Part shown: piece by piece, positions 6,428-13,805 of the stretch | Layout: each line of letters starts with the position of its first letter | Position numbering within the stretch: position 1 is the stretch's first letter | NCBI GenBank assembly: GCA_002721165.1 | Contig: PBJS01000003.1 | Location: 19,952-34,576, forward strand | Length of the DNA: 14,625 nt | Source of the DNA: Legionellales bacterium | GTDB lineage: Bacteria; Pseudomonadota; Gammaproteobacteria; Eutrophobiales; Eutrophobiaceae | Direction of reading: 5' to 3' | Position numbers and translations under genes: made by a program | The notes under the pieces: model-generated | What the model was told of the DNA's origin: nothing | What the model saw: only the letters and a program-made list of their open reading frames with translations | Database searches by the model: none

Positions 6428-8440
6428 ATGCAGAAATCAAAAACAAAAGATCTTAATAGAGAACACATAGAAAAATTTCAGAAAGCCCAAAGGTTACAAC
6501 AAACAGGGCATCTAAATGAAGCCGAAAAAACCTATCAAGAAATACTTACAGATATTCCAAATAATCCGGATTGCATACATTTTTTAGGCTTACTTTTTTT
6601 TCAAAAAGGTGATTTAGATAAAGCAGAAATAAATTATAAGAAGTCAATTGAGCTAGCTAAAAATCCAACCTATTTAAATAATTACGCATTACTCGCTTAT
6701 TATAAAAAAGACTATAAGAGCGCAATAGATCTCTTACTGGAGTCTATTAAACTAAAATCTGATAATGCTGAAGCCTGGTATAATTTAGGTTGTATTTATA
6801 GTGATACTGGCGAGCTGAATAATTCTGAAGATGCGTATAAACGAGTTATTCAGTATAACAGTAAACATATTAAAGCTTTATTCAACTTACTGTGTGTACA
6901 AGAAAATCTAGATAAAACAGAAGATGCTAAAAAAACAATCGATCTGATTATGGCATTTAAACCAAGCTCGCCCGATCAATACCATTCATTAGCAATTGCA
7001 ATTTCAAGATTAAATATTCAGGACAATATGCAATTAGCAATAGATTATTTACGTCAAGCTATTTCAGAAAATCCAAATTCAATAGAGGCTTATCGAGCAC
7101 TTGCAACATTACACGTTGAGCGTAATAGCACAGAAAAGGCAAAGGAAATATATGAGCAAATCATCAAAAAAGAATCCAATTTCCAACAAATAAATCTCGA
7201 ATATGCAAATTGCCTTGCGAAGACAGGTGAATTAGAAAAGGCATCAAAAATATTTAACGAAATACTTAAAAATGATAAAAACAATTTAATTGCATTAAAC
7301 GGGATAGCCAATAATCACCGCTTAGTAGGGAACTTTCAAGAAGCAGAAAAAATCTATCAAGATATAATTAAAAGAGATAGTAATAATATAGTTGCATATT
7401 CAGGTTTATCCAATTGTAGTAAATTTTCAGATAAAAATGCAGATGTTATTAAAAATATGGAGAAGATTATTCTGAAAAAACCAGATGTGACTGGTTATTT
7501 TGCCCTTGGAAAAATATATGATGATTTAAAAATTTTTGAGAAGGCAATTGATTATTATCGTAAAGGAAATCATTTAAGAAATAAAAGAGTAAAATTTAAT
7601 GAAGAACAATATAAAAAAAGAATCAACTCAATTATTAAGATTTTTGATAAGTCATTTATTACGAAAATACAAACTGAGGATAATTTTCCTATAAAGCCTA
7701 TTTTTATATTGGGTGCGCCAAGAAGTGGCTCAACTCTTGTTGAACAAATATTAAGTAGTCACACAAAAGTTTTTGGCGGGGGAGAATTAGGTTATATAAA
7801 GCATATTGCATCAGGTAAATATTCCGATAATGTTAAAACGAAATTATATCCAGAAAGATTTTTAGATAATACTGACGAAGATTTGTCTTTTGTAAGAAAT
7901 GATGCAGAAACTTATTTAAATAAGGTTCAGCAATTTATTGATGATAAAAATATAATAATAATTACTGATAAAATGCCTGGAAACTATGAGTATTTAGGTT
8001 ATATATTTTCAATGTTTCCCAATTGCAAGGTAATCAATACAAAGCGCGACCCAATAGATACTTGTCTGTCTATATTTTTTCAGAATTTTCATTCTGGCCA
8101 TAAATATGCATTTGACCTAGATAATCTTGTCATATGGTATAAGGAGTATGATCGACTAATGAACCATTGGCTATCGTTATTTGACGAGAAAATATTAACA
8201 GTCAATTACGAAAGTATAATAAATAATACAGAAGAAATTGTAAGAGATATAATTAGTTACTGTAATTTAGAGTGGCAAGACGAATGTTTACAATTTCATA
8301 AATCAAAGCGGACAATTAATACCGCCAGTAATTGGCAAGTTAAGCAGCCCATTTATAAAACATCAAACCAAAGATGGAAAAATTACGAAAAATTTATACC
8401 TGAACTAATTGATGGTTTATCTGAGTTCATAAGGGATTAA
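6428..8440 (+). CDS. TPR-repeat sulfotransferase-family protein
   Basis: 670 residues in two parts. Residues about 14-400 are consecutive tetratricopeptide units (roughly nine or ten, for example AQRLQQTGHLNEAEKTYQEIL and AWYNLGCIYSDTGELNNSEDAY), expected to form a superhelical binding surface. Residues about 424-665 are a sulfotransferase domain: PIFILGAPRSGSTLVEQIL carries the 5'-phosphosulfate loop (G429 to T436), and KVINTKRDPIDTCLSIFFQNF carries the 3'-phosphate site (R540, S548). The cofactor would be PAPS. Proteins of this TPR-sulfotransferase architecture are common in marine proteobacteria and resemble tyrosylprotein sulfotransferases in fold, but bacterial substrates are largely unknown. 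No signal peptide or membrane segment is visible. It follows the SHOCT gene by 9 nt and precedes pip by 2 nt. Its ribosome site is weak, consistent with translational coupling. Confidence 0.88.
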   Translation: MQKSKTKDLNREHIEKFQKAQRLQQTGHLNEAEKTYQEILTDIPNNPDCIHFLGLLFFQKGDLDKAEINYKKSIELAKNPTYLNNYALLAYYKKDYKSAIDLLLESIKLKSDNAEAWYNLGCIYSDTGELNNSEDAYKRVIQYNSKHIKALFNLLCVQENLDKTEDAKKTIDLIMAFKPSSPDQYHSLAIAISRLNIQDNMQLAIDYLRQAISENPNSIEAYRALATLHVERNSTEKAKEIYEQIIKKESNFQQINLEYANCLAKTGELEKASKIFNEILKNDKNNLIALNGIANNHRLVGNFQEAEKIYQDIIKRDSNNIVAYSGLSNCSKFSDKNADVIKNMEKIILKKPDVTGYFALGKIYDDLKIFEKAIDYYRKGNHLRNKRVKFNEEQYKKRINSIIKIFDKSFITKIQTEDNFPIKPIFILGAPRSGSTLVEQILSSHTKVFGGGELGYIKHIASGKYSDNVKTKLYPERFLDNTDEDLSFVRNDAETYLNKVQQFIDDKNIIIITDKMPGNYEYLGYIFSMFPNCKVINTKRDPIDTCLSIFFQNFHSGHKYAFDLDNLVIWYKEYDRLMNHWLSLFDEKILTVNYESIINNTEEIVRDIISYCNLEWQDECLQFHKSKRTINTASNWQVKQPIYKTSNQRWKNYEKFIPELIDGLSEFIRD

Positions 8441-8442
8441 TT

Positions 8443-9402
8443 ATGTTAAAAGAACTATATCCAGAAATAAATATTTTTGACCATTTTATCCTTAAAACAG
8501 AATCATCGCATAATGTTTATGTTGAACAGGCGGGAAACAAATTGGGGATCCCAGTTTTATTTTTGCATGGCGGGCCTGGTTCCGGGTGTAATGAAAATCA
8601 CCGTCGTTATTTTAATCCAGAAAAATATAGAATAATTCTATTTGATCAACGTGGGTGCAATCGCTCCTTACCTAACGGAGATATAACTAATAATACCACA
8701 CAGGATCTTATTAATGATATTGAGGAAATTCGTAAAAAATTAGATATAAAAAAATTGGTTTTATTTGGCGGATCATGGGGGGCAACATTAGCGTTGTTGT
8801 ATGCTGAATACTATCCGAAAAATGTCTCGGGAATAATATTAAGAGGAACATTTTTAGCCCGACAACAAGATTTAGCATGGTTTATTAATAATGGTGTTAA
8901 TAGAATTTATCCTGATTACTGGGCTGAGTACCTATCAATCTTCAATGAAAGTGAACAAAATAATTTATTAGAATCAATGCATAACCATATTTTTTCTGAT
9001 AATAGATCGACACAATTGGAAGCAGCAAAAGCATGGTCACTATGGGCTGGCAGAGTTGTCACACACTGTTTTGAAGAGGAATATGAATTAGATGAAGACG
9101 AAGATGAAAATAAACTAATTAACGATGTTAAGGTAGAAGTACACTACGCTAAAAATAATTATTTTATTAATGAAAATCAGATTATTAATAATTTAAAAAA
9201 GATTCCAGAAGTGCCAATTACAATCATTCATGGGCGTAGCGATTTAACTTGTTTACCAGAATCCTCATATTTACTGAGTAAATTACTAGTAAATTCAAAA
9301 GTTATTTTTGTTTCTAACGCAGGGCATCTTGCAGGAGAACCCGGAATAACTAATGCTCTAATTCAAGCAACTGATGAGATGGTGGATCTGCTTAATGAGT
9401 AG
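8443..9402 (+). CDS. pip: Proline iminopeptidase
   Basis: 319 residues, alpha/beta-hydrolase fold, cytoplasmic. It would remove N-terminal proline from peptides (peptidase family S33). The oxyanion-site motif HGGPGSG is at 42-48, DQRGCNRS at 68-75, and the nucleophile elbow GGSWGATLAL puts Ser at 111. The other triad residues are Asp267 in HGRSDLTC and His295 in NAGHLAGEP, almost the same positions as recalled for the Xanthomonas enzyme (110, 266, 294). The middle cap is helical and unusually acidic near 210-222 (EEEYELDEDEDEN). The gene starts 2 nt after the sulfotransferase stop and its last codons overlap the folP start by 8 nt, so it is translationally linked to both. Confidence 0.93.
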   Translation: MLKELYPEINIFDHFILKTESSHNVYVEQAGNKLGIPVLFLHGGPGSGCNENHRRYFNPEKYRIILFDQRGCNRSLPNGDITNNTTQDLINDIEEIRKKLDIKKLVLFGGSWGATLALLYAEYYPKNVSGIILRGTFLARQQDLAWFINNGVNRIYPDYWAEYLSIFNESEQNNLLESMHNHIFSDNRSTQLEAAKAWSLWAGRVVTHCFEEEYELDEDEDENKLINDVKVEVHYAKNNYFINENQIINNLKKIPEVPITIIHGRSDLTCLPESSYLLSKLLVNSKVIFVSNAGHLAGEPGITNALIQATDEMVDLLNE

Positions 9403-10219
9403 TTTAAATAGAAATAAACCTAAAATTATGGGTATTTTAAATCTAACACCTGATAGTTTTTCAGATGGGGGAGAATTTAATAGTTTAGATAATGCGATTG
9501 AACAAGGTAAACGAATGATTAATGAAGGGGCGGATATTATTGATGTTGGTGGTGAATCAACACGTCCTGGTTCTGCTAGAGTTAGTAGTGATGAACAAAT
9601 TGAAAGGGTAGAACATATAATAAAAGTGATTTCAGAAACAAAACCTAAAGGTGTTCAAATTAGTATTGATACGACAAAAGCTAATGTGGCAGAAGCGGCT
9701 ATTAATGCCGGCGCTGAAATTGTTAATGATGTATCAGGCGGAAATGATGACCCTGAAATTATTGAGTTTTGTGCTGATAAACAATGTCCTTATATTATTA
9801 TGCATATGCAGGGGACGCCTGAAACAATGCAAAATAATCCAACGTATGACGATGTTGTCTCCGAGATTTTACTTTTTCTTCAAAAACAAGCTGAAAAATG
9901 TATAAAAGCAGGTATTGATAAAAATAATATCATTATTGACCCAGGTATAGGGTTTGGTAAGACCAGCGAACATAATCTTACATTACTTAATAATTTAAAT
10001 GCTTTTGTAAATACAGGTTATACAGTCCTATTAGGGGCAAGTAGAAAACGATTTATGGGTGAAATTACTAGCGTTAATCATCCATCAGAATTAGTAGGGG
10101 CTACGACAGCCACTACAGTATTAGGCGTATTGGCAGGAGTAAAATTATTTCGTGTTCACGACGTGATGCCTAACAGGCAAGCAGCAAATACAGCTTGGGA
10201 AATTTTAGAGTATTCGTAA
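9395..10219 (+). CDS. folP: Dihydropteroate synthase
   Basis: 274 residues, a cytoplasmic TIM-barrel enzyme that joins p-aminobenzoate to dihydropterin pyrophosphate in folate synthesis. Diagnostic motifs: IMGILNLTPDSFSDGGEF near the N-terminus, ADIIDVGGESTRPGS, EIVNDVSGG, YIIMHMQGTPETMQ, IIDPGIGFGKTSEHNL, GASRKRFMGEI, and the closing RVHDVMPNRQA. I start it at the ATG at 9395, which overlaps the pip stop by 8 nt and has a GGTGG site at 9381-9385. An upstream in-frame ATG at 9374 would add the unlikely residues MRWWICL and a deeper overlap. In many gammaproteobacteria folP lies between ftsH and glmM; here it is the last gene of an unrelated operon. Length is normal (E. coli 282). Confidence 0.96.
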   Translation: MSSLNRNKPKIMGILNLTPDSFSDGGEFNSLDNAIEQGKRMINEGADIIDVGGESTRPGSARVSSDEQIERVEHIIKVISETKPKGVQISIDTTKANVAEAAINAGAEIVNDVSGGNDDPEIIEFCADKQCPYIIMHMQGTPETMQNNPTYDDVVSEILLFLQKQAEKCIKAGIDKNNIIIDPGIGFGKTSEHNLTLLNNLNAFVNTGYTVLLGASRKRFMGEITSVNHPSELVGATTATTVLGVLAGVKLFRVHDVMPNRQAANTAWEILEYS

Positions 10220-10255
10220 TGATTAGAAAGGGATTAAAAATTTAATATCTTTTTG

Positions 10256-10447
10256 TTAGCAGGGTAGTGCTGTTTCAAAGTTTTTATTAACTACCTGATC
10301 TCTGATTTCGCAAACTTGCTGTTCGCACATGCCGCATTGGTTAATACAACCAAGTTTCTCGCGAAGACTTCGAGTCGTTTTTGCACCTTCTTCAATAGCG
10401 AGGCGCAACTCTTTATCTGTTATTGCTTTACATACACAAACATACAT
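10256..10447 (-). CDS. bfd: Bacterioferritin-associated ferredoxin
   Basis: 63 residues from the ATG at 10447; another ATG at 10453 would add MK. A GGTGA at 10454-10458 (minus strand) is 6 nt from the 10447 start but abuts the other, so 10447 is preferred, matching the usual MYVCxC beginning. Bfd carries a [2Fe-2S] cluster bound by four cysteines. Here the first pair is in MYVCVCKAIT (C4, C6) and the second in NQCGMCEQQV. It docks on bacterioferritin and passes electrons that release stored iron. It is divergent from bfr, and its promoter overlaps a Fur-box-like site, fitting induction in iron starvation. The tail (KNFETALPC) ends in an additional cysteine of no known role. Confidence 0.93.
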   Translation of the reverse strand: MYVCVCKAITDKELRLAIEEGAKTTRSLREKLGCINQCGMCEQQVCEIRDQVVNKNFETALPC

Positions 10448-10486
10448 TTTCATTCACCAATATAAATTTATAACAATTTAAAGAAC

Positions 10487-10515
10487 AGTTAAACGCAAAT
10501 ACGAATGATTGTCAA
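10487..10515 (-). promoter_or_regulatory. Promoter of bfd
   Basis: On the minus strand a perfect TTGACA (10515-10510) is followed after 17 bp by TTAACT (10492-10487), three of six to the -10 consensus. A start near 10480 gives a leader of about 33 nt to the ATG at 10447. Confidence 0.5.
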
Positions 10516-10519
10516 TTAG
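10501..10519 (-). promoter_or_regulatory. Fur-box-like operator over the bfd promoter
   Basis: The minus-strand core TGACAATCATT matches 10 of 11 positions of the Fur consensus core TGATAATCATT and overlaps the -35 hexamer. Over the full 19 bp I count 11 matches. Fur repression of bfd is well known in enterics and pseudomonads, so context adds weight. Confidence 0.5.
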
Positions 10520-10541
10520 ACTAAATAAGTAAATACTAATC

Positions 10542-10555
10542 ATAATAATTATTAT
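10542..10555. promoter_or_regulatory. 14-bp AT palindrome between bfd and bfr
   Basis: ATAATAATTATTAT is a perfect palindrome and resembles the A/T pattern of Fur half-sites. In such AT-rich DNA it may be accidental. It lies about 35 bp upstream of the bfr -35 element. Confidence 0.25.
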
Positions 10556-10588
10556 TAAAAATTTCTTTATATTACAAGTACTTATATG

Positions 10589-10616
10589 TTGATGTACCAA
10601 AGAGATTAGTTATACT
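10589..10616 (+). promoter_or_regulatory. Candidate promoter of bfr
   Basis: TTGATG (10589-10594) and TATACT (10611-10616) are separated by 16 bp, predicting a start near 10623 and a leader of about 54 nt. An inverted repeat TCACAA (10619-10624)/TTGTGA (10631-10636) sits across the start site and could be an operator or leader hairpin. Confidence 0.5.
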
Positions 10617-10676
10617 TGTCACAAATTTCATTGTGAAAAATGATAGTTTTTCAAATTTAACTCCAGGAGAAACGTT

Positions 10677-11141
10677 ATGAAAGGAGATAGTAAATCCATT
10701 GAATTTTTAAATGGTGTTTTGAAAAATGAACTGACAGCAATTAACCAATATTTTTTACACGCCAGAATATACAAGAATATGGGACTCAATAAACTCAATG
10801 AGCATGAGTACAAAGAGTCGCTTGATGAAATGAAGCATGCAGATGAATTAATTGAACGTATATTATTTCTTGAAGGGTTACCAAATCTTCAAGATATAGG
10901 TAAGTTGTTTATCGGAGAAAATGTTCCTGAGATGCTGAAGAATGATCTTATGATTGAGCAAAAGGCCCATGCATATTTGATTGAAGGCATTAAATATTGC
11001 GAATCGAACGGTGATTTTGTTACACGTGAACTATTCGACAAAATACTCGAGGATGAAGAAACTCATGTTGATTGGTTAGAAACTCAACTTGATCTAATCG
11101 ATAATGTTGGTTTGCAAAATTATTCTCAATCGATGATGTAG
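10677..11141 (+). CDS. bfr: Bacterioferritin
   Basis: 154 residues, a four-helix ferritin that assembles into a 24-subunit iron-storage shell in the cytoplasm. All dinuclear ferroxidase ligands are present at the classical positions: E18, E51, H54, E94, E127 and H130. M52, the residue that ligates heme at the subunit dimer interface, is also present, so this is a heme-binding, catalytically active Bfr rather than a structural partner. The N-terminus MKGDSKSIEFLNGVLKNEL differs only slightly from the usual beginning. An AGGAG site at 10665-10669 lies 7 nt before the ATG. It is divergent from bfd, which releases the iron stored here. No obvious operon partner follows; the next gene is convergent. 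Confidence 0.96.
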   Translation: MKGDSKSIEFLNGVLKNELTAINQYFLHARIYKNMGLNKLNEHEYKESLDEMKHADELIERILFLEGLPNLQDIGKLFIGENVPEMLKNDLMIEQKAHAYLIEGIKYCESNGDFVTRELFDKILEDEETHVDWLETQLDLIDNVGLQNYSQSMM

Positions 11142-11211
11142 AGCGATTAAATAATTGTGTGGGAGGAAGTGTTTTTCACGCCCAAATTCTACTTTGTTTC
11201 ATTTGTTATGC

Positions 11212-11787
11212 TTAATCAAATAAGCCCAAACCGGTTCTATATGGAGTGACTGACGCTTCTTTAATTGTGTAACCTACGTCGGCGACTATGGTGGAGACGG
11301 AGTTAGCATGTAGTACGCCAGTAATCCAAACTGGATACCAGATCTCTTCAGCTTTTAGACCGCTTGCTGATTTAACATAGATTATTTGATTTGCTGGTGG
11401 CGGAGGTACATGAATACAAGCACCTCGGTAAGGAACTAATAAAAATTCTGTTACATTATCACCATCAAAAGCTATTGGTGCGATATAGCCAGCAATCTTT
11501 ATTTTTTTATTATTTAGATTCATGTTGATGAACCCACCTTCGCCCTGCATCTCTTTCATGAACTGCATATCATCAAGGAAAATATCTAATCTTTCTTTTG
11601 AACCATCAAATTCTGATATATCAGGTATACCTATGATGTCTGCATTATCACCAAGATTTATTTTGAATTCCTGGCCTTTTGTTGGAGATAGGTCTTCCCA
11701 TGTGATTTGGGCAGGTTCTCCAAGAGCTGAATTGCTAAAAGCAAATATAAAAGATACCAAGAGAAATTTAGTCAAGCATTCATTCAT
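11212..11787 (-). CDS. DUF3299 periplasmic protein of a Zrg-type zinc locus
   Basis: 191 residues. A signal peptide is likely (residues 1-23: KFLLVSFIFAFSNSALG, cleavage before EPAQ). The family signature is clear: ITWEDLSP near the start, then IKIAGYIAPI, FLLVPYRGACIHVPPPPANQ and YPVWITGVL. Function is unknown, though DUF3299 genes recur beside DUF2796 and MacB/LolCDE-like ABC genes, a set described in Vibrio as the Zur-regulated zinc uptake system ZrgABCDE (from memory). The conserved Cys and His of GACIHV could bind a metal. The start codon lies 2 nt from the permease stop and has a GAGGT ribosome site, so it is the last gene of the operon. Confidence 0.88.
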   Translation of the reverse strand: MNECLTKFLLVSFIFAFSNSALGEPAQITWEDLSPTKGQEFKINLGDNADIIGIPDISEFDGSKERLDIFLDDMQFMKEMQGEGGFINMNLNNKKIKIAGYIAPIAFDGDNVTEFLLVPYRGACIHVPPPPANQIIYVKSASGLKAEEIWYPVWITGVLHANSVSTIVADVGYTIKEASVTPYRTGLGLFD

Positions 11788-11789
11788 AT

Positions 11790-13055
11790 TTAACCTCGAA
11801 TCATAAGTCCATCTGAAAGTGACGTCTTGTATGCCCGTAATGCTGGTATTATTCCCGCTAGAACTGCAGCACCCATTATCATGACCATGAATTTTATCTC
11901 ATTCCACCCGGGTAATGTGATATCCATGTAAAGCCCAGTAAGGTTCTCGATAAATGGTTGGATAAGAAAAAGAATACTATAAAGCCCAAAAAAACCAATC
12001 ATTACTCCCAGAAATGCAATAGTTGTGGCCTCGGCAGTAAACAACGCGAAGACTTGAATTGGTTTGACACCAATTGAACGTAAGATTGCCATCTCTCTAC
12101 GACGTTCATTTAAAGAAGCGAGTATAGAAATAATCATTCCCAGTATAGCCGTAAAGACGACCATGGCGGAGACAATAAGTAATACTTTTTCTACATTACC
12201 TATCATCAACCATAATTCCCCGAAAACAACACCTGGAAGAATAGCTGTTATAGGTTCTTGCGGATAAGTGTTAATCCACCTTTGCAGAGAGAATGTTGAC
12301 ATTCTACTTTTAAGCCCAATGTAAGCTGCAGTAACTGCTTTAGGACTAAGATCCATGTTGCGTAAATCATCAACTGATTTTTTATTATCCTGACCAGTGT
12401 AGGCACCCGTTTCCCATCCAATATGAATAGCTTCGATAGCTTCCATACTAACATGCACAGCTTTATCAACTGGTGTCCCAGTAGATGCAAGAATACCTGA
12501 TACTCGAAAAGGTGTGTCGCCGTGATCTTTACCAATACTGATAGGACCGGTTCCATGCGCTAGTATAATTTTATCACCAATTTTATAATTCAATGCGCGC
12601 GCAACATCTGCTCCAAGAACAGCATCAAATAAATCAGAAAATTTTTGTCCTTCAACAAACTGAAGAGCAATATCCCGACGATACCGAAATCTTTTAAAGT
12701 ATTCACTACTTGTGCCAACTACGCGGTAACCTCGATGTGAATCACCAAGGGCAATAGGCACGATCCATTTTACTTCATCACGCTTTTTAATATCTTCAAC
12801 TGTTTTCCATGTGACATTAGCTGTCGCATCACCAATATGAAAAACCGAGTAGAGTAGTAGTTGTACACCTCCAGTACGCGCGCCAACCACCAAATCTGTT
12901 CCAGATATTGTATTAATAAAACTAGTGCGTGCCGATGTTCTAACTTTCTCCACTCCTAAAAGTAACATTGCGGAAACTGCAATAGATAGAATGGTTAGTA
13001 TAGTCGTGAACTTACGATTCATTATGCTCTGCCATGCGAGGCGTAGGATAATCAT
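11790..13055 (-). CDS. FtsX-type ABC transporter permease of the zinc locus
   Basis: 421 residues with the MacB/LolC-like plan: one N-terminal membrane helix (about 17-36, TTILTILSIAVSAMLLLG), a large periplasmic domain (about 40-280), then three helices: VLLIVSAMVVFTAILGMIIS, TTIAFLGVMIGFFGLYSILF and FMVMIMGAAVLAGIIPALRAY. The segment NERRREMAILRSIGVKPIQVF between the second and third helices is the typical FtsX-domain cytoplasmic loop. Such permeases generally act as mechanotransmitters rather than classic importers, so how this one contributes to zinc acquisition is open. It overlaps the ATPase gene by 4 nt (ATGA) and is followed 2 nt later by the DUF3299 gene. Confidence 0.9.
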   Translation of the reverse strand: MIILRLAWQSIMNRKFTTILTILSIAVSAMLLLGVEKVRTSARTSFINTISGTDLVVGARTGGVQLLLYSVFHIGDATANVTWKTVEDIKKRDEVKWIVPIALGDSHRGYRVVGTSSEYFKRFRYRRDIALQFVEGQKFSDLFDAVLGADVARALNYKIGDKIILAHGTGPISIGKDHGDTPFRVSGILASTGTPVDKAVHVSMEAIEAIHIGWETGAYTGQDNKKSVDDLRNMDLSPKAVTAAYIGLKSRMSTFSLQRWINTYPQEPITAILPGVVFGELWLMIGNVEKVLLIVSAMVVFTAILGMIISILASLNERRREMAILRSIGVKPIQVFALFTAEATTIAFLGVMIGFFGLYSILFLIQPFIENLTGLYMDITLPGWNEIKFMVMIMGAAVLAGIIPALRAYKTSLSDGLMIRG

Positions 13056-13789
13056 TTGACTTTTTCCTTCTTTACAGAGATATCACAAATTTTCTCAAGT
13101 TCAATTATCCGATCAAATCTTTTAGCAATATGTTTATTGTGACTTACCATTAGTAAGGATGCGCCAGTTGCGTCCTTTTGTTTAAATAGTTGATCTAGAA
13201 ATTCAGTCTGATTTTTTTCATCCAATGAGGAGGTTGGTTCATCAGCAATAATAAGCTCAGGAGAACCAATAAATGCCCGGGCAGCAGCAACACGTTGTTG
13301 CTGACCAATTGATAATGTAGCAGCTTTCTGCATCCCAAGTGTTTTGCTAGCAATACCTAGCGCATCAAGCAATCGCTTTGCCTCGTCATTGGTTTTGGAT
13401 TGTATTTCGCCGGATGCTTCTCTACGGTCGGGTGAAAAATACAAGGGGAGAAGTACATTATCAATTGCTGATAGGTAAGGTACTAAATTAAATTGTTGGA
13501 AAATAATTCCCATATGGTCTGCCCGAAAACGGTCTTTCTGTGAATCGGGCATGCTTTCAATATTCTCTCCCAGTATTTGGGTAATACCTTTTTGTGGCCT
13601 CAAGATTCCACAAATTAGACTGAGCAAAGTTGATTTCCCTGCACCGGAGGGGCCAACCAGAATCCCGCTTTCGTTTTTTTTAAGCTGAAAATCTTTAACC
13701 CTTATTCGAAAATCATAGCTTACAGATCCCCAGCAAAAATCTATTTTTGATAGGTGTATAGCTGGTTTATCATTTTGCTCGGACAGCAT
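13052..13789 (-). CDS. ABC transporter ATP-binding protein, LolD/MacB class
   Basis: 245 residues from the ATG at 13789; an in-frame TTG at 13798 would add three. Neither has a strong ribosome site, but ATG is the likelier. Numbering from the TTG, the motifs are Walker A GPSGAGKS (49-56), Q-loop FQQFNLVP (100-107), signature LSIGQQQR (162-169), Walker B LIIADE (182-187) and the switch histidine in VSHN (H220). The LSIGQ signature replaces the common LSGGQ by one residue. It is a cytoplasmic ATPase that would energise the adjacent FtsX-type permease; the 4-nt overlap shows they are co-expressed. The partner context (ZrgA and DUF3299) assigns the pair to zinc acquisition rather than lipoprotein sorting. 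Confidence 0.92.
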   Translation of the reverse strand: MLSEQNDKPAIHLSKIDFCWGSVSYDFRIRVKDFQLKKNESGILVGPSGAGKSTLLSLICGILRPQKGITQILGENIESMPDSQKDRFRADHMGIIFQQFNLVPYLSAIDNVLLPLYFSPDRREASGEIQSKTNDEAKRLLDALGIASKTLGMQKAATLSIGQQQRVAAARAFIGSPELIIADEPTSSLDEKNQTEFLDQLFKQKDATGASLLMVSHNKHIAKRFDRIIELEKICDISVKKEKVK

Positions 13790-13805
13790 CACTGTCAATT
13801 TATCT

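Noticed and set aside
9651..9905. 84-residue open frame inside folP
   Set aside because: It overlaps the conserved dihydropteroate synthase frame entirely and resembles no protein.
10229..10252. GATTAAA/TTTAATATC element before TTTTT after folP
   Set aside because: The stem is short, AT-only in the centre and bulged; too weak to annotate as a terminator, although one is expected here.
11158..11184. Hairpin-like TGGG...GTG-TTTTT-CAC-G-CCCA between convergent bfr and the DUF3299 gene
   Set aside because: The stem is broken by an asymmetric internal loop and lacks a following T-tract in either direction; not enough to call a bidirectional terminator.
12248..12556. 102-residue open frame on the minus strand within the permease gene
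   Set aside because: It lies in another frame of a clearly coding gene, has no recognisable protein features and no ribosome site.
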